A stretch of DNA of 64,000 nt from Streptomyces sp. NBC_00539 (GTDB lineage Bacteria > Actinomycetota > Actinomycetes > Streptomycetales > Streptomycetaceae). The stretch spans positions 1,736,001-1,800,000 of the forward strand of contig NZ_CP107811.1 in the NCBI RefSeq assembly GCF_036346105.1. The letters run 5' to 3'. This document shows, piece after piece, positions 1 to 8,643 of this stretch (position 1 is the stretch's first letter; each line of letters begins with the position of its first letter). The position numbers and the translations under genes are program-made. The notes below the pieces were generated by a model. That model did not search any database, was not told the origin of the DNA, and worked only from the letters and a program-made list of their open reading frames with translations.

Positions 1-68
1 GCGGGGTGCTGTACAGCGACGCCCGCGCGGCATCTGATCGGATCAGCCGATGAGATGAGAGGGCCGCC

Positions 69-1733
69 ATGCGCAGGAAGCTCGCACGCCGCGCGGTCGT
101 CGCGGCGGTCCTCTCCCTGGCTCTGACCGGTCCCGTCCCCGCCCGGGCCGCCGCCGGGACCGACGGGGGCACGGGGGCCGCCGAGGCCGCCGAGGCTGCC
201 GAGGCTGCCGAGGCCGCCGGGGCCGAGGTCGTCGCCCGCAACCCGCCGCTGCTCGACTTCGGGCCCTGCCCCGACGCCGAGATGCTGCCCGACCCCGTCC
301 GGTGCGCGGCCTTGCGCGTCCCGCTCGACTACGCCCGCCCCGACGGCCCGCACATCTCCCTCACCGTCAGCCGGGTTCCCGCCACCGGCCGCGGCGGAGC
401 GGCCCGGCAGGGCGCCCTCGTCCACAACCCGGGCGGGCCCGGCGCCTCCGGGATGGCCTTCCCGCTCTACGGGACCCTGCCCTCCTGGCAGCGCGTCGCC
501 GCCGCCTACGACCTCATCGGGTACGCCCCGCGCGGGGTCGGCCGCTCCGCCCCGCTCTCCTGCCGGGAGCCGGCCGCCCGCGCCGGGGCGCCCACCCAGG
601 TCCCGGCCGACCCCTCACCCGCGTACAAGGGGCAACGGGCCGCCGCCGCCCGGGCCTACGCCCTCGGCTGCGCCCGGCGGGCCGGCGCCGCCCTGCCGTA
701 CTACACGACCCTGAACAACGTCCGGGACCTGTACGTGCTCCGCGCCGCCCTCGGGGAACCGAAGCTGAACTTCCTGGGCGCCTCGTACGGCACCTACCTG
801 GGGGCCGTCTACGCCACCCTCTACCCGGGCCACCTGCGCCGCATGGTCTTCGACTCGGCCGTCGACCCCGACCCGCGGCGCGTGTGGTACCGCAACAACC
901 TCGACCAGGGACCCGGCTTCGAGCGCCGCTGGTACGACTTCCGCGCCTGGACCGCCCGCCACCACGCCGCGTACGGCCTCGGCGCCACGCCGGAAGCCGT
1001 GCTGGGTGCCTACGAGCGCGTCCGGGCCGCACTGGCCCGCACCCCCGCGGGCGGGGTCGTGGGGACGGGCGAACTGCACGCCGCCTTCCTCCAGACGGCC
1101 TACTACGACGACGTCTGGCCGGACCGGGCCCGGGCGCTGGCGGCCTACCTGCGCGGCGACCCGGGTCCGCTGACGGAACAGGCGGCACCGGACCCGGCGC
1201 GGGCCGCCGCCGTCGAGAACGCGACGGCCGTCTACACGGCGGTGCTGTGCAACGACGCCCCCTGGCCCGCCGACTGGGAGACCTGGGACCGGGACAACAC
1301 CGAGGTGGCGCGCCGGGCGCCCTTCGAGACCTGGGCCAACGCGTTCCTCAACCTGCCCTGCGCCTCCTGGCCGGTGCGCGAGCGGCAGCGCCCGGTGGAC
1401 GTGGCGGCCGGGCGGCCGGGGCTCCCCCGCACGCTGATCGTGGCGGCGGAGCGGGACGGGGCGACCCCCTACCCGGGCGCCCTGGAGCTGCAGCGGCGGC
1501 TGGCCCCGTCGGCCGCGCTGGTCACGGAGGAGGGAGCGGGCCAGCACGGGGTGGCCGGCGGTCACAACGACTGCGTCGACCGTCATGTGGAGCGGTACTT
1601 GCTGACGGGAGGCACCCCGAGGTGGCGTGCCTCGTGCGCGCCGCATCCGGAGCCCGCACCGGTGTCGCTGGACGAGCGGGCGGCGGGCACCCGGGGGAAT
1701 GCTCCCAGGGCGCTGCTGCCGCCGGTCGTCTGA
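69..1733 (+). CDS. Secreted alpha/beta hydrolase, tripeptidyl aminopeptidase-like (S33)
   Basis: A 554-residue exported serine hydrolase of the alpha/beta-hydrolase fold with a TAP-like C-terminus, the family of Streptomyces tripeptidyl aminopeptidases that trim peptides outside the cell. An Arg-rich n-region and hydrophobic core ending at ARA (about residue 28) form a signal peptide. It is followed by a low-complexity Ala/Ala/Glu linker. The catalytic triad can be read directly: GASYG with Ser239, Asp463 in AERDGATP and His493 in GQHG. Several paired cysteines fit an extracytoplasmic protein. The ATG is preceded by a purine-rich GAGAGGG element about 6 bases upstream. It converges on hemQ. 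The exact substrate cannot be told from sequence; peptidase is favoured over esterase because of the TAP-like C-terminal domain. Confidence 0.88.
   Translation: MRRKLARRAVVAAVLSLALTGPVPARAAAGTDGGTGAAEAAEAAEAAEAAGAEVVARNPPLLDFGPCPDAEMLPDPVRCAALRVPLDYARPDGPHISLTVSRVPATGRGGAARQGALVHNPGGPGASGMAFPLYGTLPSWQRVAAAYDLIGYAPRGVGRSAPLSCREPAARAGAPTQVPADPSPAYKGQRAAAARAYALGCARRAGAALPYYTTLNNVRDLYVLRAALGEPKLNFLGASYGTYLGAVYATLYPGHLRRMVFDSAVDPDPRRVWYRNNLDQGPGFERRWYDFRAWTARHHAAYGLGATPEAVLGAYERVRAALARTPAGGVVGTGELHAAFLQTAYYDDVWPDRARALAAYLRGDPGPLTEQAAPDPARAAAVENATAVYTAVLCNDAPWPADWETWDRDNTEVARRAPFETWANAFLNLPCASWPVRERQRPVDVAAGRPGLPRTLIVAAERDGATPYPGALELQRRLAPSAALVTEEGAGQHGVAGGHNDCVDRHVERYLLTGGTPRWRASCAPHPEPAPVSLDERAAGTRGNAPRALLPPVV
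177..221 (+). repeat. 9-bp tandem repeat encoding an Ala-Ala-Glu linker
   Basis: About five in-frame copies of GCCGCCGAG (with GCT variants and a final GCCGCCGGG) lie just after the signal peptide of the secreted hydrolase. They give an AAE-repeat spacer. The unit is a multiple of three, so copy-number slippage would change linker length without breaking the frame. Confidence 0.8.
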
Positions 1734-1795
1734 ACTTCCGGGCGGGGTCTCCGGCTGCGTCGATTCGGGGGCGGGGCCTCCCGATCACCGGAACG

Positions 1796-1815
1796 CCGCT
1801 CCTCTCGCGGAGCGG
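1796..1815. terminator. Hairpin between convergent hydrolase and hemQ genes
   Basis: CCGCTCC and GGAGCGG form a 7-bp stem with a 6-base loop in the 113-bp gap between two convergent genes. There is no clear U-tract, so this is only a plausible bidirectional terminator. Confidence 0.4.
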
Positions 1816-1846
1816 ACTCCTCCGGTCCTTCCCCCCAGGGGAGGTA

Positions 1847-2560
1847 TCAGGCGAGCCCGGCCACCAGATCGGCGACGGACTTGCGGCGTCCGGTGTAGAA
1901 GGGCACCTCTTCACGGACGTGCATACGGGCCTCGGAGGCACGCAGGTGACGCATGAGGTCGACGATGCGCCACAGTTCGTCGGCCTCGAAGGCCAGCAGC
2001 CACTCGTAGTCGCCGAGCGAGAACGAGGCGACGGTGTTGGCCCGCACGTCGGGGTAGCCGCGGGCCATCTTCCCGTGGTCGGCGAGCATGCGGCGGCGGT
2101 CCTCGTCGGGCAGCAGGTACCAGTCGTACGAGCGCACGAAGGGGTACACGCTGACGTACTCGCGCGGGTTCTCGTCGGCCAGGAAGGCCGGGATGTGGGA
2201 CTTGTTGAACTCGGCCGGGCGGTGCAGGGCCATGTTCGACCAGACCGGCTCCAGGGAGCGGCCCAGCTTGGTGCGGCGGAAGAGGTTGTAGGCGCTCTGG
2301 AGCTCGTCCGCCGTCTCCGCGTGCCACCAGATCATGACGTCGGCGTCGGCGCGCAGGCCGGAGACGTCATAGGTGCCGCGGACGGTGATGTCCTTGGCGG
2401 CCAGCTGATCGAAGAGTTCCTGGACCTCGTCGGCGAAGCCGGTGCGGTCCTCCGGGAGAACGTCCTTCAGCTTGAAGACGGACCACAGGGTGTAGCGAAT
2501 GACCTCGTTCAGGTCCTTCGCCTTCTTCCCCGCGTTGGGAATCTTCTCTGGTGCAGTCAT
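1847..2560 (-). CDS. hemQ: HemQ/ChdC coproheme decarboxylase
   Basis: A 237-residue member of the chlorite-dismutase-like family. In Gram-positive bacteria these proteins decarboxylate iron-coproporphyrin III (coproheme) to protohaem as the last step of the coproporphyrin-dependent pathway. The start is the ATG at 2558-2560 (MTAPEKIPN); an open frame runs further upstream but overlaps hemY and reads like an antisense shadow. Family hallmarks include [11 protein letters not shown], which carries the conserved His/Lys/Tyr region, and a C-terminal [13 protein letters not shown] segment. The gene lies 23 bp downstream of hemY on the same strand, so the two haem genes are probably co-transcribed. 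The length is normal for actinobacterial HemQ. The identification is strong. Confidence 0.93.
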   Translation of the reverse strand: MTAPEKIPNAGKKAKDLNEVIRYTLWSVFKLKDVLPEDRTGFADEVQELFDQLAAKDITVRGTYDVSGLRADADVMIWWHAETADELQSAYNLFRRTKLGRSLEPVWSNMALHRPAEFNKSHIPAFLADENPREYVSVYPFVRSYDWYLLPDEDRRRMLADHGKMARGYPDVRANTVASFSLGDYEWLLAFEADELWRIVDLMRHLRASEARMHVREEVPFYTGRRKSVADLVAGLA

Positions 2561-2583
2561 GTGCCTATTGTCCCGTGTGCTGA

Positions 2584-4050
2584 TCAGTGGTCTGTGCCAG
2601 GGGTGCCGAACGTGCCCCCGAGCGCTCCGAGCACCACGTCGGCGGCCTTGCCGGCGCTCGCGACGCACGCCGGGATCCCCACGCCGTCGTAGAGCGCGCC
2701 GCACACCGCGAGGCCGGGAAGGGCCGCGACGGCGGCGCGGACGCGGGCGACGCGGGCGAGGTGGCCGACGGGGTACTGGGGCAGGCCTCCGTCCCAGCGC
2801 GTGACGGTGGAGGCGACCGGGCGGGCCGCGAGGCCCACGGCCTCGCCGAGGTCGCGCAGGGAGACCTCGACCAGCTCGGCGTCCTCGCGCTCCAGCACGG
2901 CCTCGTCGCCGTGGCGGCCCACGGACGTGCGCAGCAGGAAGAGGTCCGGATCGGCGCCCGACCAGGCCCACTTGTTGCTGGAGAAGGTGGAGGCCTTGAT
3001 GGTGCGGCCGTCGACGGGCGGCACGAGGAACCCGCTGGCCCCGCCGTCGGTGATCGCGGGCGGCAGGTCGGAGCGCCGGAAGGCCATCGTCACCAGGGCC
3101 ACCGAGGCGTACTCGACGGCGCGCAGCTCCGCGGCGGCCGCGGGCGCGAGCGCGTCGAGCAGCCGGGCGGAGGCTCCGGCCGGGGTGGCCAGGACCACGC
3201 CGTCGGCCTCGATGACCTCGGACCCGGCGATCACGCGCCAGCCGTCGGACGTGCGGATGACCTCTTGCACGGGACGACCGGTGTGCAGGCGCGCTCCGGC
3301 GGCCCGGCAGGCCCCGGCCACCGCGAGCGGGAGCCGTCCGACGCCGCCCTCGATCCCGGCGAAGACCGGACCGCCCGCCTGGGGCAGTGCCTCCGCCCGG
3401 CGCCGCAGTTCCCGTACGCCCTCGCCCAGCAGCGCGTGCGTACGGGCGGCCTCGTAGAGCTGCGGCACGGCGGCCCGCATCGAGATCCGGTAGGCGTCGC
3501 CCGCGTAGACACCGCCGAGCAGCGGTTCCACGAGCCGGTCGACGACCTCACGGCCGAGGCGGGCGGCGACGTACTCGCCGACGGCGACGTCCTCGCCGAT
3601 CTCCGCCGGCGCCAGCGTCGGCTCGGCCTCGACCCGGGCCAGGCCCTCGGCGGAGAGCACCCCGGAGGCGGCGAGGGGCTCCAAGTCGCCCGGGACGCCC
3701 ATGACATGGCCGTGCGGCATGGGCCGCAGGGCTCCTCGGGTCCACAGGTGGGCGGTGGCGGTGGCGGGCGACTGGAGCGCGTCGCCGAGCCCCACGGCCC
3801 GGGCCAGGGCCACGGCTTCGGGGCGGCGGGCGAGCATGGACTCCGCGCCGAGGTCGACGGGGGCGCCCGCCAGTTCGCCGGCGTGCAGCTTGCCGCCGAG
3901 GCGGGGGCCGGCTTCCAGGAGCGTGACGCGGACGCCGTCGGTGAGCAGCCGGTGGGCGGCCGCGAGGCCGGCGATGCCACCGCCGATGACGACGACGTGG
4001 CCGGGGGTACCCGGCCGGTCCGTACGCGTGTCCGCTTCGTGCATGGGCAC
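2584..4050 (-). CDS. hemY: Coproporphyrinogen III oxidase (HemY/CgoX)
   Basis: An FAD-dependent six-electron oxidase of 488 residues. In actinobacteria the HemY-type enzyme oxidises coproporphyrinogen III to coproporphyrin III, the step that feeds ferrochelatase and then HemQ. An N-terminal dinucleotide fold is visible as [16 protein letters not shown] (about residues 19-34), followed by [13 protein letters not shown]-terminal FAD-contact segment ([17 protein letters not shown]-like) is also present. The start may be the GTG at 4050 or the ATG two codons later at 4044; both give the same core. It is annotated as protoporphyrinogen oxidase in many genomes. The adjacent hemQ supports the coproporphyrin route. 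Confidence 0.93.
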   Translation of the reverse strand: MPMHEADTRTDRPGTPGHVVVIGGGIAGLAAAHRLLTDGVRVTLLEAGPRLGGKLHAGELAGAPVDLGAESMLARRPEAVALARAVGLGDALQSPATATAHLWTRGALRPMPHGHVMGVPGDLEPLAASGVLSAEGLARVEAEPTLAPAEIGEDVAVGEYVAARLGREVVDRLVEPLLGGVYAGDAYRISMRAAVPQLYEAARTHALLGEGVRELRRRAEALPQAGGPVFAGIEGGVGRLPLAVAGACRAAGARLHTGRPVQEVIRTSDGWRVIAGSEVIEADGVVLATPAGASARLLDALAPAAAAELRAVEYASVALVTMAFRRSDLPPAITDGGASGFLVPPVDGRTIKASTFSSNKWAWSGADPDLFLLRTSVGRHGDEAVLEREDAELVEVSLRDLGEAVGLAARPVASTVTRWDGGLPQYPVGHLARVARVRAAVAALPGLAVCGALYDGVGIPACVASAGKAADVVLGALGGTFGTPGTDH

Positions 4051-4110
4051 ATCGTCTCAGACCGATCAACGCGGCCGGGCCCCGGTCCTCGCGGCGACCG
4101 GTCCCGGGAC

Positions 4111-4152
4111 CGGCAACGGGAACGGGAGCGGGAGCGGGACCGCGAACGGAAC
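4111..4152. repeat. Imperfect hexamer repeat (CGGGAR)
   Basis: About seven head-to-tail hexamers of the form CGGGAA/CGGGAG/CGGGAC lie in the 172-bp divergent region between hemY and the flavoprotein gene. They occupy the likely promoter or 5'-leader zone. No function is evident. Confidence 0.6.
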
Positions 4153-4222
4153 ACGCATTCGGCCGTTCGCCCGTAGCGTGTCCTGCACGTGACGGCGGCG
4201 CAGGCGGAGGACGGTGCGGACG

Positions 4223-5605
4223 ATGGCAGCGGAACGACTGGTGGTGGTCGGCGGCGACGCGGCGGGGATGGCCGCCGCTTCCCAGGCCCGGCGGTTGAAG
4301 GGCCCGGCGGAACTCGCCATCACCGCCTTCGAGCGGGGGCACTTCACCTCGTACTCGGCGTGCGGCATCCCGTACTGGATCGGCGGACGGGTCGCGCAGC
4401 GGGACGAGTTGATCGCCCGGTCCCCCGAGGAGCACCGGGCCCGTGACATCGACCTGCGCATGCGCACGGAGGTCGTGGAGCTCGACCTCGCGGGCCGGCG
4501 GGTCCGCAGCCGGGACCTCGAATCGGGCGCCGAGGGCTGGACGGAGTACGACAAGCTCGTGCTGGCGACGGGCGCCCGCCCGGTCCGCCCCCGCCTGCCC
4601 GGGATCGGCGCGCACGGGGTGCACGGGGTGCAGACCCTGGACGACGGGCAGCGCCTGATGGACACCCTGGAGCGGACCCGGGGCCGCAGGGCGGTCGTGG
4701 TCGGCGCCGGCTACATCGGCGTGGAGATGGCGGAGGCCCTGGTGGGGCGCGGCCTCGAGGTGACGGTGCTGCACCGCGGCGAGCAGCCGATGGCGACGCT
4801 GGACCCGGACATGGGCGCGCTGGTGCACGGCGCGATGAACCGCATGGGCATCCTTACGGTGGCCGGGGCCGAGGTGACGAAGATCCTCACGGACGAGGAG
4901 GGCCGGGCGGTGGCGGTGGCCACGGCGGCGGGTGCGGAGTACCCGGCGGACGTGGTCGTGCTGGGCATCGGCGTCGAGCCGCGTACCGCCCTGGCCCGGG
5001 CTGCGGGGCTGCCGCTCGGCGAGTCCGGCGGGCTGCTGACGGACCTGTCGATGCGGGTGCGGGGCCACGAGGACATCTGGTCGGGCGGCGACTGCGTGGA
5101 GGTCCTGGACCTGGTGGCGGGCCGCAACCGGCACATCCCGCTGGGCACGCACGCCAACAAGCACGGCCAGGTGATCGGCGCGGGCGTCGGCGGCGGCTAC
5201 GCGACGTTCCCGGGAGTGGTGGGCACGGCGGTGAGCAAGGTGTGCGAGCTGGAGATCGCGCGGACGGGACTGCGCGAGAAGGACGCGCTGGCGGCGGGGC
5301 TGCGGTTCGTGACGGCGACGATCGAGTCGACCACGACGGCGGGGTACTACCCGGGCGCGGCGAAGATGACGGTCAAGATGCTGGCGGAGCGGCGGACGGG
5401 GCGGCTGCTGGGGGTGCAGATCGTCGGCGGGGCGGGGTCCGCGAAGCGGGTGGACATCGCCGCGGTGGCCTTGACGGCCGGTATGACGGTGGAGCAGGTC
5501 GTGTCCCTGGACCTGGGCTACGCGCCCCCCTTCTCCCCGGTCTGGGACCCGATCCTGGTCGCGGCCCGCAAGGCGGTGTCCGCGGTGCGGGCGGCCGGGG
5601 TGTGA
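4223..5605 (+). CDS. CoA-disulfide reductase/NADH oxidase-like flavoprotein
   Basis: A pyridine nucleotide-disulfide oxidoreductase of about 460 residues. Features in order: an FAD-binding N-terminus (LVVVGGDAAGMAAASQ), a single active-site-type cysteine near residue 45 in YSACGIPYWIGG, a central NAD(P)H fold (VVVGAGYIGVEMAEAL), the second FAD contact (WSGGDCVEV), and a C-terminal dimerisation domain. One redox Cys in a SxCGxPY context is typical of CoA-disulfide reductase, NADH oxidase and NADH peroxidase rather than two-Cys thiol reductases. The ATG at 4223 is chosen; a GTG at 4214 in the same frame sits too close to the GGAGG. It is divergent from hemY and convergent with hemE. Its acceptor is unknown. 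Confidence 0.85.
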   Translation: MAAERLVVVGGDAAGMAAASQARRLKGPAELAITAFERGHFTSYSACGIPYWIGGRVAQRDELIARSPEEHRARDIDLRMRTEVVELDLAGRRVRSRDLESGAEGWTEYDKLVLATGARPVRPRLPGIGAHGVHGVQTLDDGQRLMDTLERTRGRRAVVVGAGYIGVEMAEALVGRGLEVTVLHRGEQPMATLDPDMGALVHGAMNRMGILTVAGAEVTKILTDEEGRAVAVATAAGAEYPADVVVLGIGVEPRTALARAAGLPLGESGGLLTDLSMRVRGHEDIWSGGDCVEVLDLVAGRNRHIPLGTHANKHGQVIGAGVGGGYATFPGVVGTAVSKVCELEIARTGLREKDALAAGLRFVTATIESTTTAGYYPGAAKMTVKMLAERRTGRLLGVQIVGGAGSAKRVDIAAVALTAGMTVEQVVSLDLGYAPPFSPVWDPILVAARKAVSAVRAAGV

Positions 5606-5632
5606 ACCCTGCGGGGCCGCGCCCCAAAACGT

Positions 5633-5662
5633 CGGCGGGGCTGGAGATTTCCAGCCCCGCCG
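5633..5662. terminator. Bidirectional terminator between flavoprotein gene and hemE
   Basis: Perfect 13-bp arms (CGGCGGGGCTGGA and its complement) flank a GATT loop, 28 bp after the flavoprotein stop and about 100 bp from the hemE stop. The strong GC stem between convergent genes supports a shared terminator. Confidence 0.75.
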
Positions 5663-5759
5663 GCGCTTGGGGCTCAGGTCCGGGCGGGGCCCGGGGCCCG
5701 GGGAACGGTGGAAGGGCGGGGCGGGGAGTGGCGCCGCGGGCACCCGCCCCCGGGACCGG

Positions 5760-6824
5760 CTAGCGCTGCGTGCGGGTGTGGACGTAGTCCACGAGGCGGG
5801 TCAGGGCGTCGGGGTCCGTGGTCGGCAGGACGCCGTGGCCCAGGTTGAAGACGTGGCCCTCCAGGCCGGCCGCGGCCGCGAGGACCTCGTCCGTCTTGGC
5901 CCGCACCGCGTCTTCGGTGGAGAACAGCACCGCCGGGTCCAGGTTGCCCTGGAGCGCCTTGCCGGGGCCGACCCGGCGGGCGGCCTCGTCGAGCGCGACC
6001 CGGTAGTCGACGCCCACGACGTCCGCGCCGGCCTCGCCCATCAGGCCGAGGAGCTCGCCCGTGCCCACGCCGAAGTGGATGCGCGGGACCCCGTACGAGG
6101 CGACGGACTGCAGGACCTTGGCCGACGCCGGCATCACCGAGCGGCGGTAGTCCGCCGGGGCCAGCGCGCCGACCCAGGAGTCGAAGAGCTGGACCGCGGA
6201 GGCCCCGGCCTCGATCTGGACCTTCAGGAAGGCGGAGGTGATCTCCGCGAGGCGGTCCAGCAGGTCGGCCCACAGCTCCGGGTCGCCGTACATCAGGGCC
6301 TTGGTGTGCTCGTGGTTCTTCGACGGGCCGCCCTCGACCAGGTAGCTCGCGAGGGTGAAAGGCGCGCCGGCGAAGCCGATCAACGGCGTGGAGCCGAGTT
6401 CACCCGTGAGCATGCCGATCGCCTCGGTGACGTACGAGACGTCCTCCGGGGTGAGGTCGCGCAGCTGTGCGAGGTCCTCACGGCGCCGGATCGGCTGGGC
6501 CACGACCGGGCCGACGCCCGGCTTGATGTCCAGGTCGACGCCGATGGCCTTGAGCGGCACCACGATGTCGGAGAAGAAGATCGCCGCGTCCACCTTGTGC
6601 CGACGCACCGGCTGCAGCGTGATCTCGGTGACCAGCTCGGGGCGCATGCAGGACTCCAGCATGGCCGTGCCCTCGCGCACCTTGCGGTACTCGGGGAGGG
6701 AGCGCCCGGCCTGCCGCATGAACCACACGGGGGTGTGCGGCACCGGCTCGCGCCGGCACGCCTTCAGGAAGGCGGAATCGTACGTCTGACTCGGCTGGCC
6801 CGTCGGGCGGTCAATGGCGCTCAC
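5760..6824 (-). CDS. hemE: Uroporphyrinogen III decarboxylase
   Basis: A 354-residue cytosolic enzyme that removes four acetate carboxyls from uroporphyrinogen III to give coproporphyrinogen III, the substrate of the nearby HemY. The signature [15 protein letters not shown] near the N-terminus is the diagnostic UROD motif, and the C-terminal [14 protein letters not shown] segment is also conserved. The GTG at 6824 (reading MSAIDRPTG) is chosen because it gives the usual family N-terminus; the frame is open for 31 more codons but that stretch does not look coding. It is divergent from the DUF3000 gene, with 91 bp between the starts. The identification is strong. Confidence 0.95.
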   Translation of the reverse strand: MSAIDRPTGQPSQTYDSAFLKACRREPVPHTPVWFMRQAGRSLPEYRKVREGTAMLESCMRPELVTEITLQPVRRHKVDAAIFFSDIVVPLKAIGVDLDIKPGVGPVVAQPIRRREDLAQLRDLTPEDVSYVTEAIGMLTGELGSTPLIGFAGAPFTLASYLVEGGPSKNHEHTKALMYGDPELWADLLDRLAEITSAFLKVQIEAGASAVQLFDSWVGALAPADYRRSVMPASAKVLQSVASYGVPRIHFGVGTGELLGLMGEAGADVVGVDYRVALDEAARRVGPGKALQGNLDPAVLFSTEDAVRAKTDEVLAAAAGLEGHVFNLGHGVLPTTDPDALTRLVDYVHTRTQR

Positions 6825-6871
6825 GACCCAAATCTTCGCACGTATGAAGAAGTGCCCGGCCCGGTGCGGGT

Positions 6872-6890
6872 GTCCCTGCGCCGCAGGGAC
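6872..6890. repeat. Inverted repeat in hemE/DUF3000 divergent promoter region
   Basis: GTCCCTGC-GCC-GCAGGGAC is a perfect 8-bp inverted repeat centred between the hemE start and the DUF3000 start. It could be an operator or a leader hairpin. A TAGTCT hexamer at 6903-6908, 7 bases before the DUF3000 ATG, would fit a -10 for a leaderless transcript. Confidence 0.5.
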
Positions 6891-6915
6891 GCTCGTTCCG
6901 CCTAGTCTTCCCCGC

Positions 6916-7572
6916 ATGGCTGCGGCTCAGGGACGATTTTCAGATGGCGCTGACGGTATGGACAGCGCGAAGGAGAGCTCCGTCCCGCTCCCGTTCCGGC
7001 GGGCGGTCGACGGCTTGAAGAAGGCGCGGCTGCGCGCGGGGATCGAGATCGACCCCACGAAGCCGCCCCGGAAACTGGCCCCGCACGCCTACGCCCTGGA
7101 GGCGGCGGTCGTCGACGGCGAGGACGATCTGGCCGACGGCCGGCTGATCCTGCTCCACGATCCGGCGGGGCACGACGCCTGGCAGGGCACCTTCCGCCTG
7201 GTGACCCTCGTACGGGCGGAACTGGAGCCGGAGATGGCCGCGGACCCGCTCCTGCCGGAGGTCTCCTGGTCCTGGCTGACGGGGGCGCTGGACGCGCGCG
7301 GGCTGACGTACGGGGAGGCGAGCGGGACCGTGACCATGGCGAGCTCGCACTACTTCGGCGGTCTCGCGGAGCGGCGTCCGGCCACCCAGATCGAGATCAG
7401 GGCCTCCTGGACGCCCCGCGAGGGGGTGGGCGGGGTGCCGGACACCGCGGCGCACCTGTCGGCCTGGTGCGAGCTGCTGTGCCAGATCGCGGGGCTGCCG
7501 CCGGTGGGGCCGACGGACTCGGGAACGGGTGTGGTCTCCCTGCCACAACGGCGGGGGCCGCACCACCCGTGA
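6916..7572 (+). CDS. DUF3000 family protein
   Basis: A 218-residue soluble protein of the actinobacterial DUF3000 family, whose members usually sit between hemE and an RNase D-like gene, as here. Function is unknown. The body (from [17 protein letters not shown]) has no signal peptide, membrane span or obvious catalytic motif. Conserved blocks include [12 protein letters not shown] and a Cys-containing [13 protein letters not shown] near the C-terminus. The ATG at 6916 is preferred because coding character begins there; the frame is open further upstream. It is divergent from hemE. Confidence 0.85.
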   Translation: MAAAQGRFSDGADGMDSAKESSVPLPFRRAVDGLKKARLRAGIEIDPTKPPRKLAPHAYALEAAVVDGEDDLADGRLILLHDPAGHDAWQGTFRLVTLVRAELEPEMAADPLLPEVSWSWLTGALDARGLTYGEASGTVTMASSHYFGGLAERRPATQIEIRASWTPREGVGGVPDTAAHLSAWCELLCQIAGLPPVGPTDSGTGVVSLPQRRGPHHP

Positions 7573-7680
7573 GGGAAGGGCCGTACGGCCCAGGGGGGCC
7601 CGGCGGGGTGCCGGGCGGGCGCGTGTCGCCGCTCCGGAGTGTCAGAACTGGGCGCCCGTTGCGGCCTTCTGATCATCACT

Positions 7681-7690
7681 TGATCGATCA
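7681..7690. repeat. Palindrome TGATCGATCA upstream of whiI
   Basis: A perfect 10-bp palindrome with a TGATCA partner at 7670-7675, in the AT-richer part of the 272-bp gap before whiI. The gap holds no credible gene; this and the BldM-like site are its only visible features. Confidence 0.4.
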
Positions 7691-7739
7691 TGCGTCCGAA
7701 TTGCCCGAATTGTTACTCACCAAATCGTGATCATTCCCT

Positions 7740-7755
7740 AAAGCCGGGCGGGTGA
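7740..7755 (+). promoter_or_regulatory. BldM-like half-site upstream of whiI
   Basis: GCCGGGCGGGTGA matches the right half (CGGGTGA) of the palindromic BldM recognition sequence (TCACCCGnnCGGGTGA, recalled) perfectly. The left half is degraded: CCG is kept and the outer bases are lost. It lies about 90 bp ahead of the whiI start. BldM is known to act on developmental promoters alone or together with WhiI, so autoregulation or BldM input is plausible but not shown. Confidence 0.4.
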
Positions 7756-7844
7756 CGTGCCGAAAGAGTCAGTGACCATCAGCACGGAGCGCACCGGCTT
7801 CCTTCCCCGAGCCGGACGTCCCGCCACTCCCCCAGGAGGCCTAG

Positions 7845-8507
7845 GTGTCCGTTCTTCTCGAGCAGCCCGCAAGCCTGGTCGCCTACCGCCCGAACAAGCC
7901 GACGGCCATGGTCGTCGTGGCCGACCCGCGCGTCCGTTCCACCGTGACCCGCCATCTGTGGGCCCTCGGAGTACGTGATGTGATCGAGGCGTCGTCCATC
8001 GCGGAGGCCCGCCCCCGCGTCGGCAGCCCGCGCGACATCTGCGTGGCCGACGTACACCTGCCCGACGGTTCCGGTCTCACCCTGCTCTCCGAGACCCGCG
8101 CCGCCGGCTGGCCGAACGGCCTGGCCCTGTCCGCCGCCGACGACATCGGCGCCGTACGCAACGCCCTCGCGGGCGGAGTCAAGGGCTACGTCGTCACCGG
8201 CACCCGTACCAACATCGGGCTCCCCACCCGTCCCGGTGCCGCCCCCATCGGCGCCGCGGCCGCCCGTATGCACCGCCGCCCCCCGGGTGCCCCGAGCCAC
8301 CCGGGCGGCTACCGCGAGCTCTCCGGCCGCGAGGTCGAGGTCCTGCGCCTCGTCGCGGAGGGCCAGTCCAACAAGGCCATCGGCGTTTCGATGGGCCTGT
8401 CCGCCCTGACCGTCAAGTCCCACCTCGCCCGGATCGCCCGCAAGCTGGGCACCGGCGACCGGGCCGGGATGGTCGCCGTCGCGCTGCGGACCGGGATCAT
8501 CCACTGA
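7845..8507 (+). CDS. whiI: WhiI-type orphan response regulator of sporulation
   Basis: A 220-residue LuxR/NarL-type response regulator matching WhiI, needed for late sporulation septation and maturation in Streptomyces aerial hyphae. The receiver-like domain spans about residues 20-125 and carries Asp27 and Asp69, the positions studied in WhiI. The C-terminal HTH (LSGREVEVLRLVAEGQSN through LTVKSHLARIARKLG) spans about 155-215. No sensor kinase lies beside it, consistent with an orphan regulator, and only one acidic residue occupies the usual acidic pair. The GTG start has an excellent AGGAGG at 7834-7839 with 5-bp spacing. WhiI is known to work as a heterodimer with BldM. Confidence 0.88.
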   Translation: MSVLLEQPASLVAYRPNKPTAMVVVADPRVRSTVTRHLWALGVRDVIEASSIAEARPRVGSPRDICVADVHLPDGSGLTLLSETRAAGWPNGLALSAADDIGAVRNALAGGVKGYVVTGTRTNIGLPTRPGAAPIGAAAARMHRRPPGAPSHPGGYRELSGREVEVLRLVAEGQSNKAIGVSMGLSALTVKSHLARIARKLGTGDRAGMVAVALRTGIIH

Positions 8508-8533
8508 CCCCGCCCGGAGGCTCCTGGGCGACG

Positions 8534-8552
8534 TCCCGGGGAACCCCCGGGA
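8534..8552 (+). terminator. Hairpin downstream of whiI
   Basis: TCCCGGGG-AAC-CCCCGGGA forms a perfect 8-bp stem 26 bp after the whiI stop. There is no U-tract on this strand, so it is a moderate terminator candidate. Confidence 0.4.
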
Positions 8553-8643
8553 AAAGTCCGCGCCGCACCCCCGCTCCACCCCCGCGCCCGTCGACGGAAC
8601 GTTCCGGCGACGGGCGCGTCACATCCACGGATACCCTTGAGCG

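Noticed and set aside
302-2692. A 796-codon plus-strand frame over the hydrolase and hemQ
   Set aside because: Arg/Pro-rich out-of-frame translation of the hydrolase, then antisense of hemQ.
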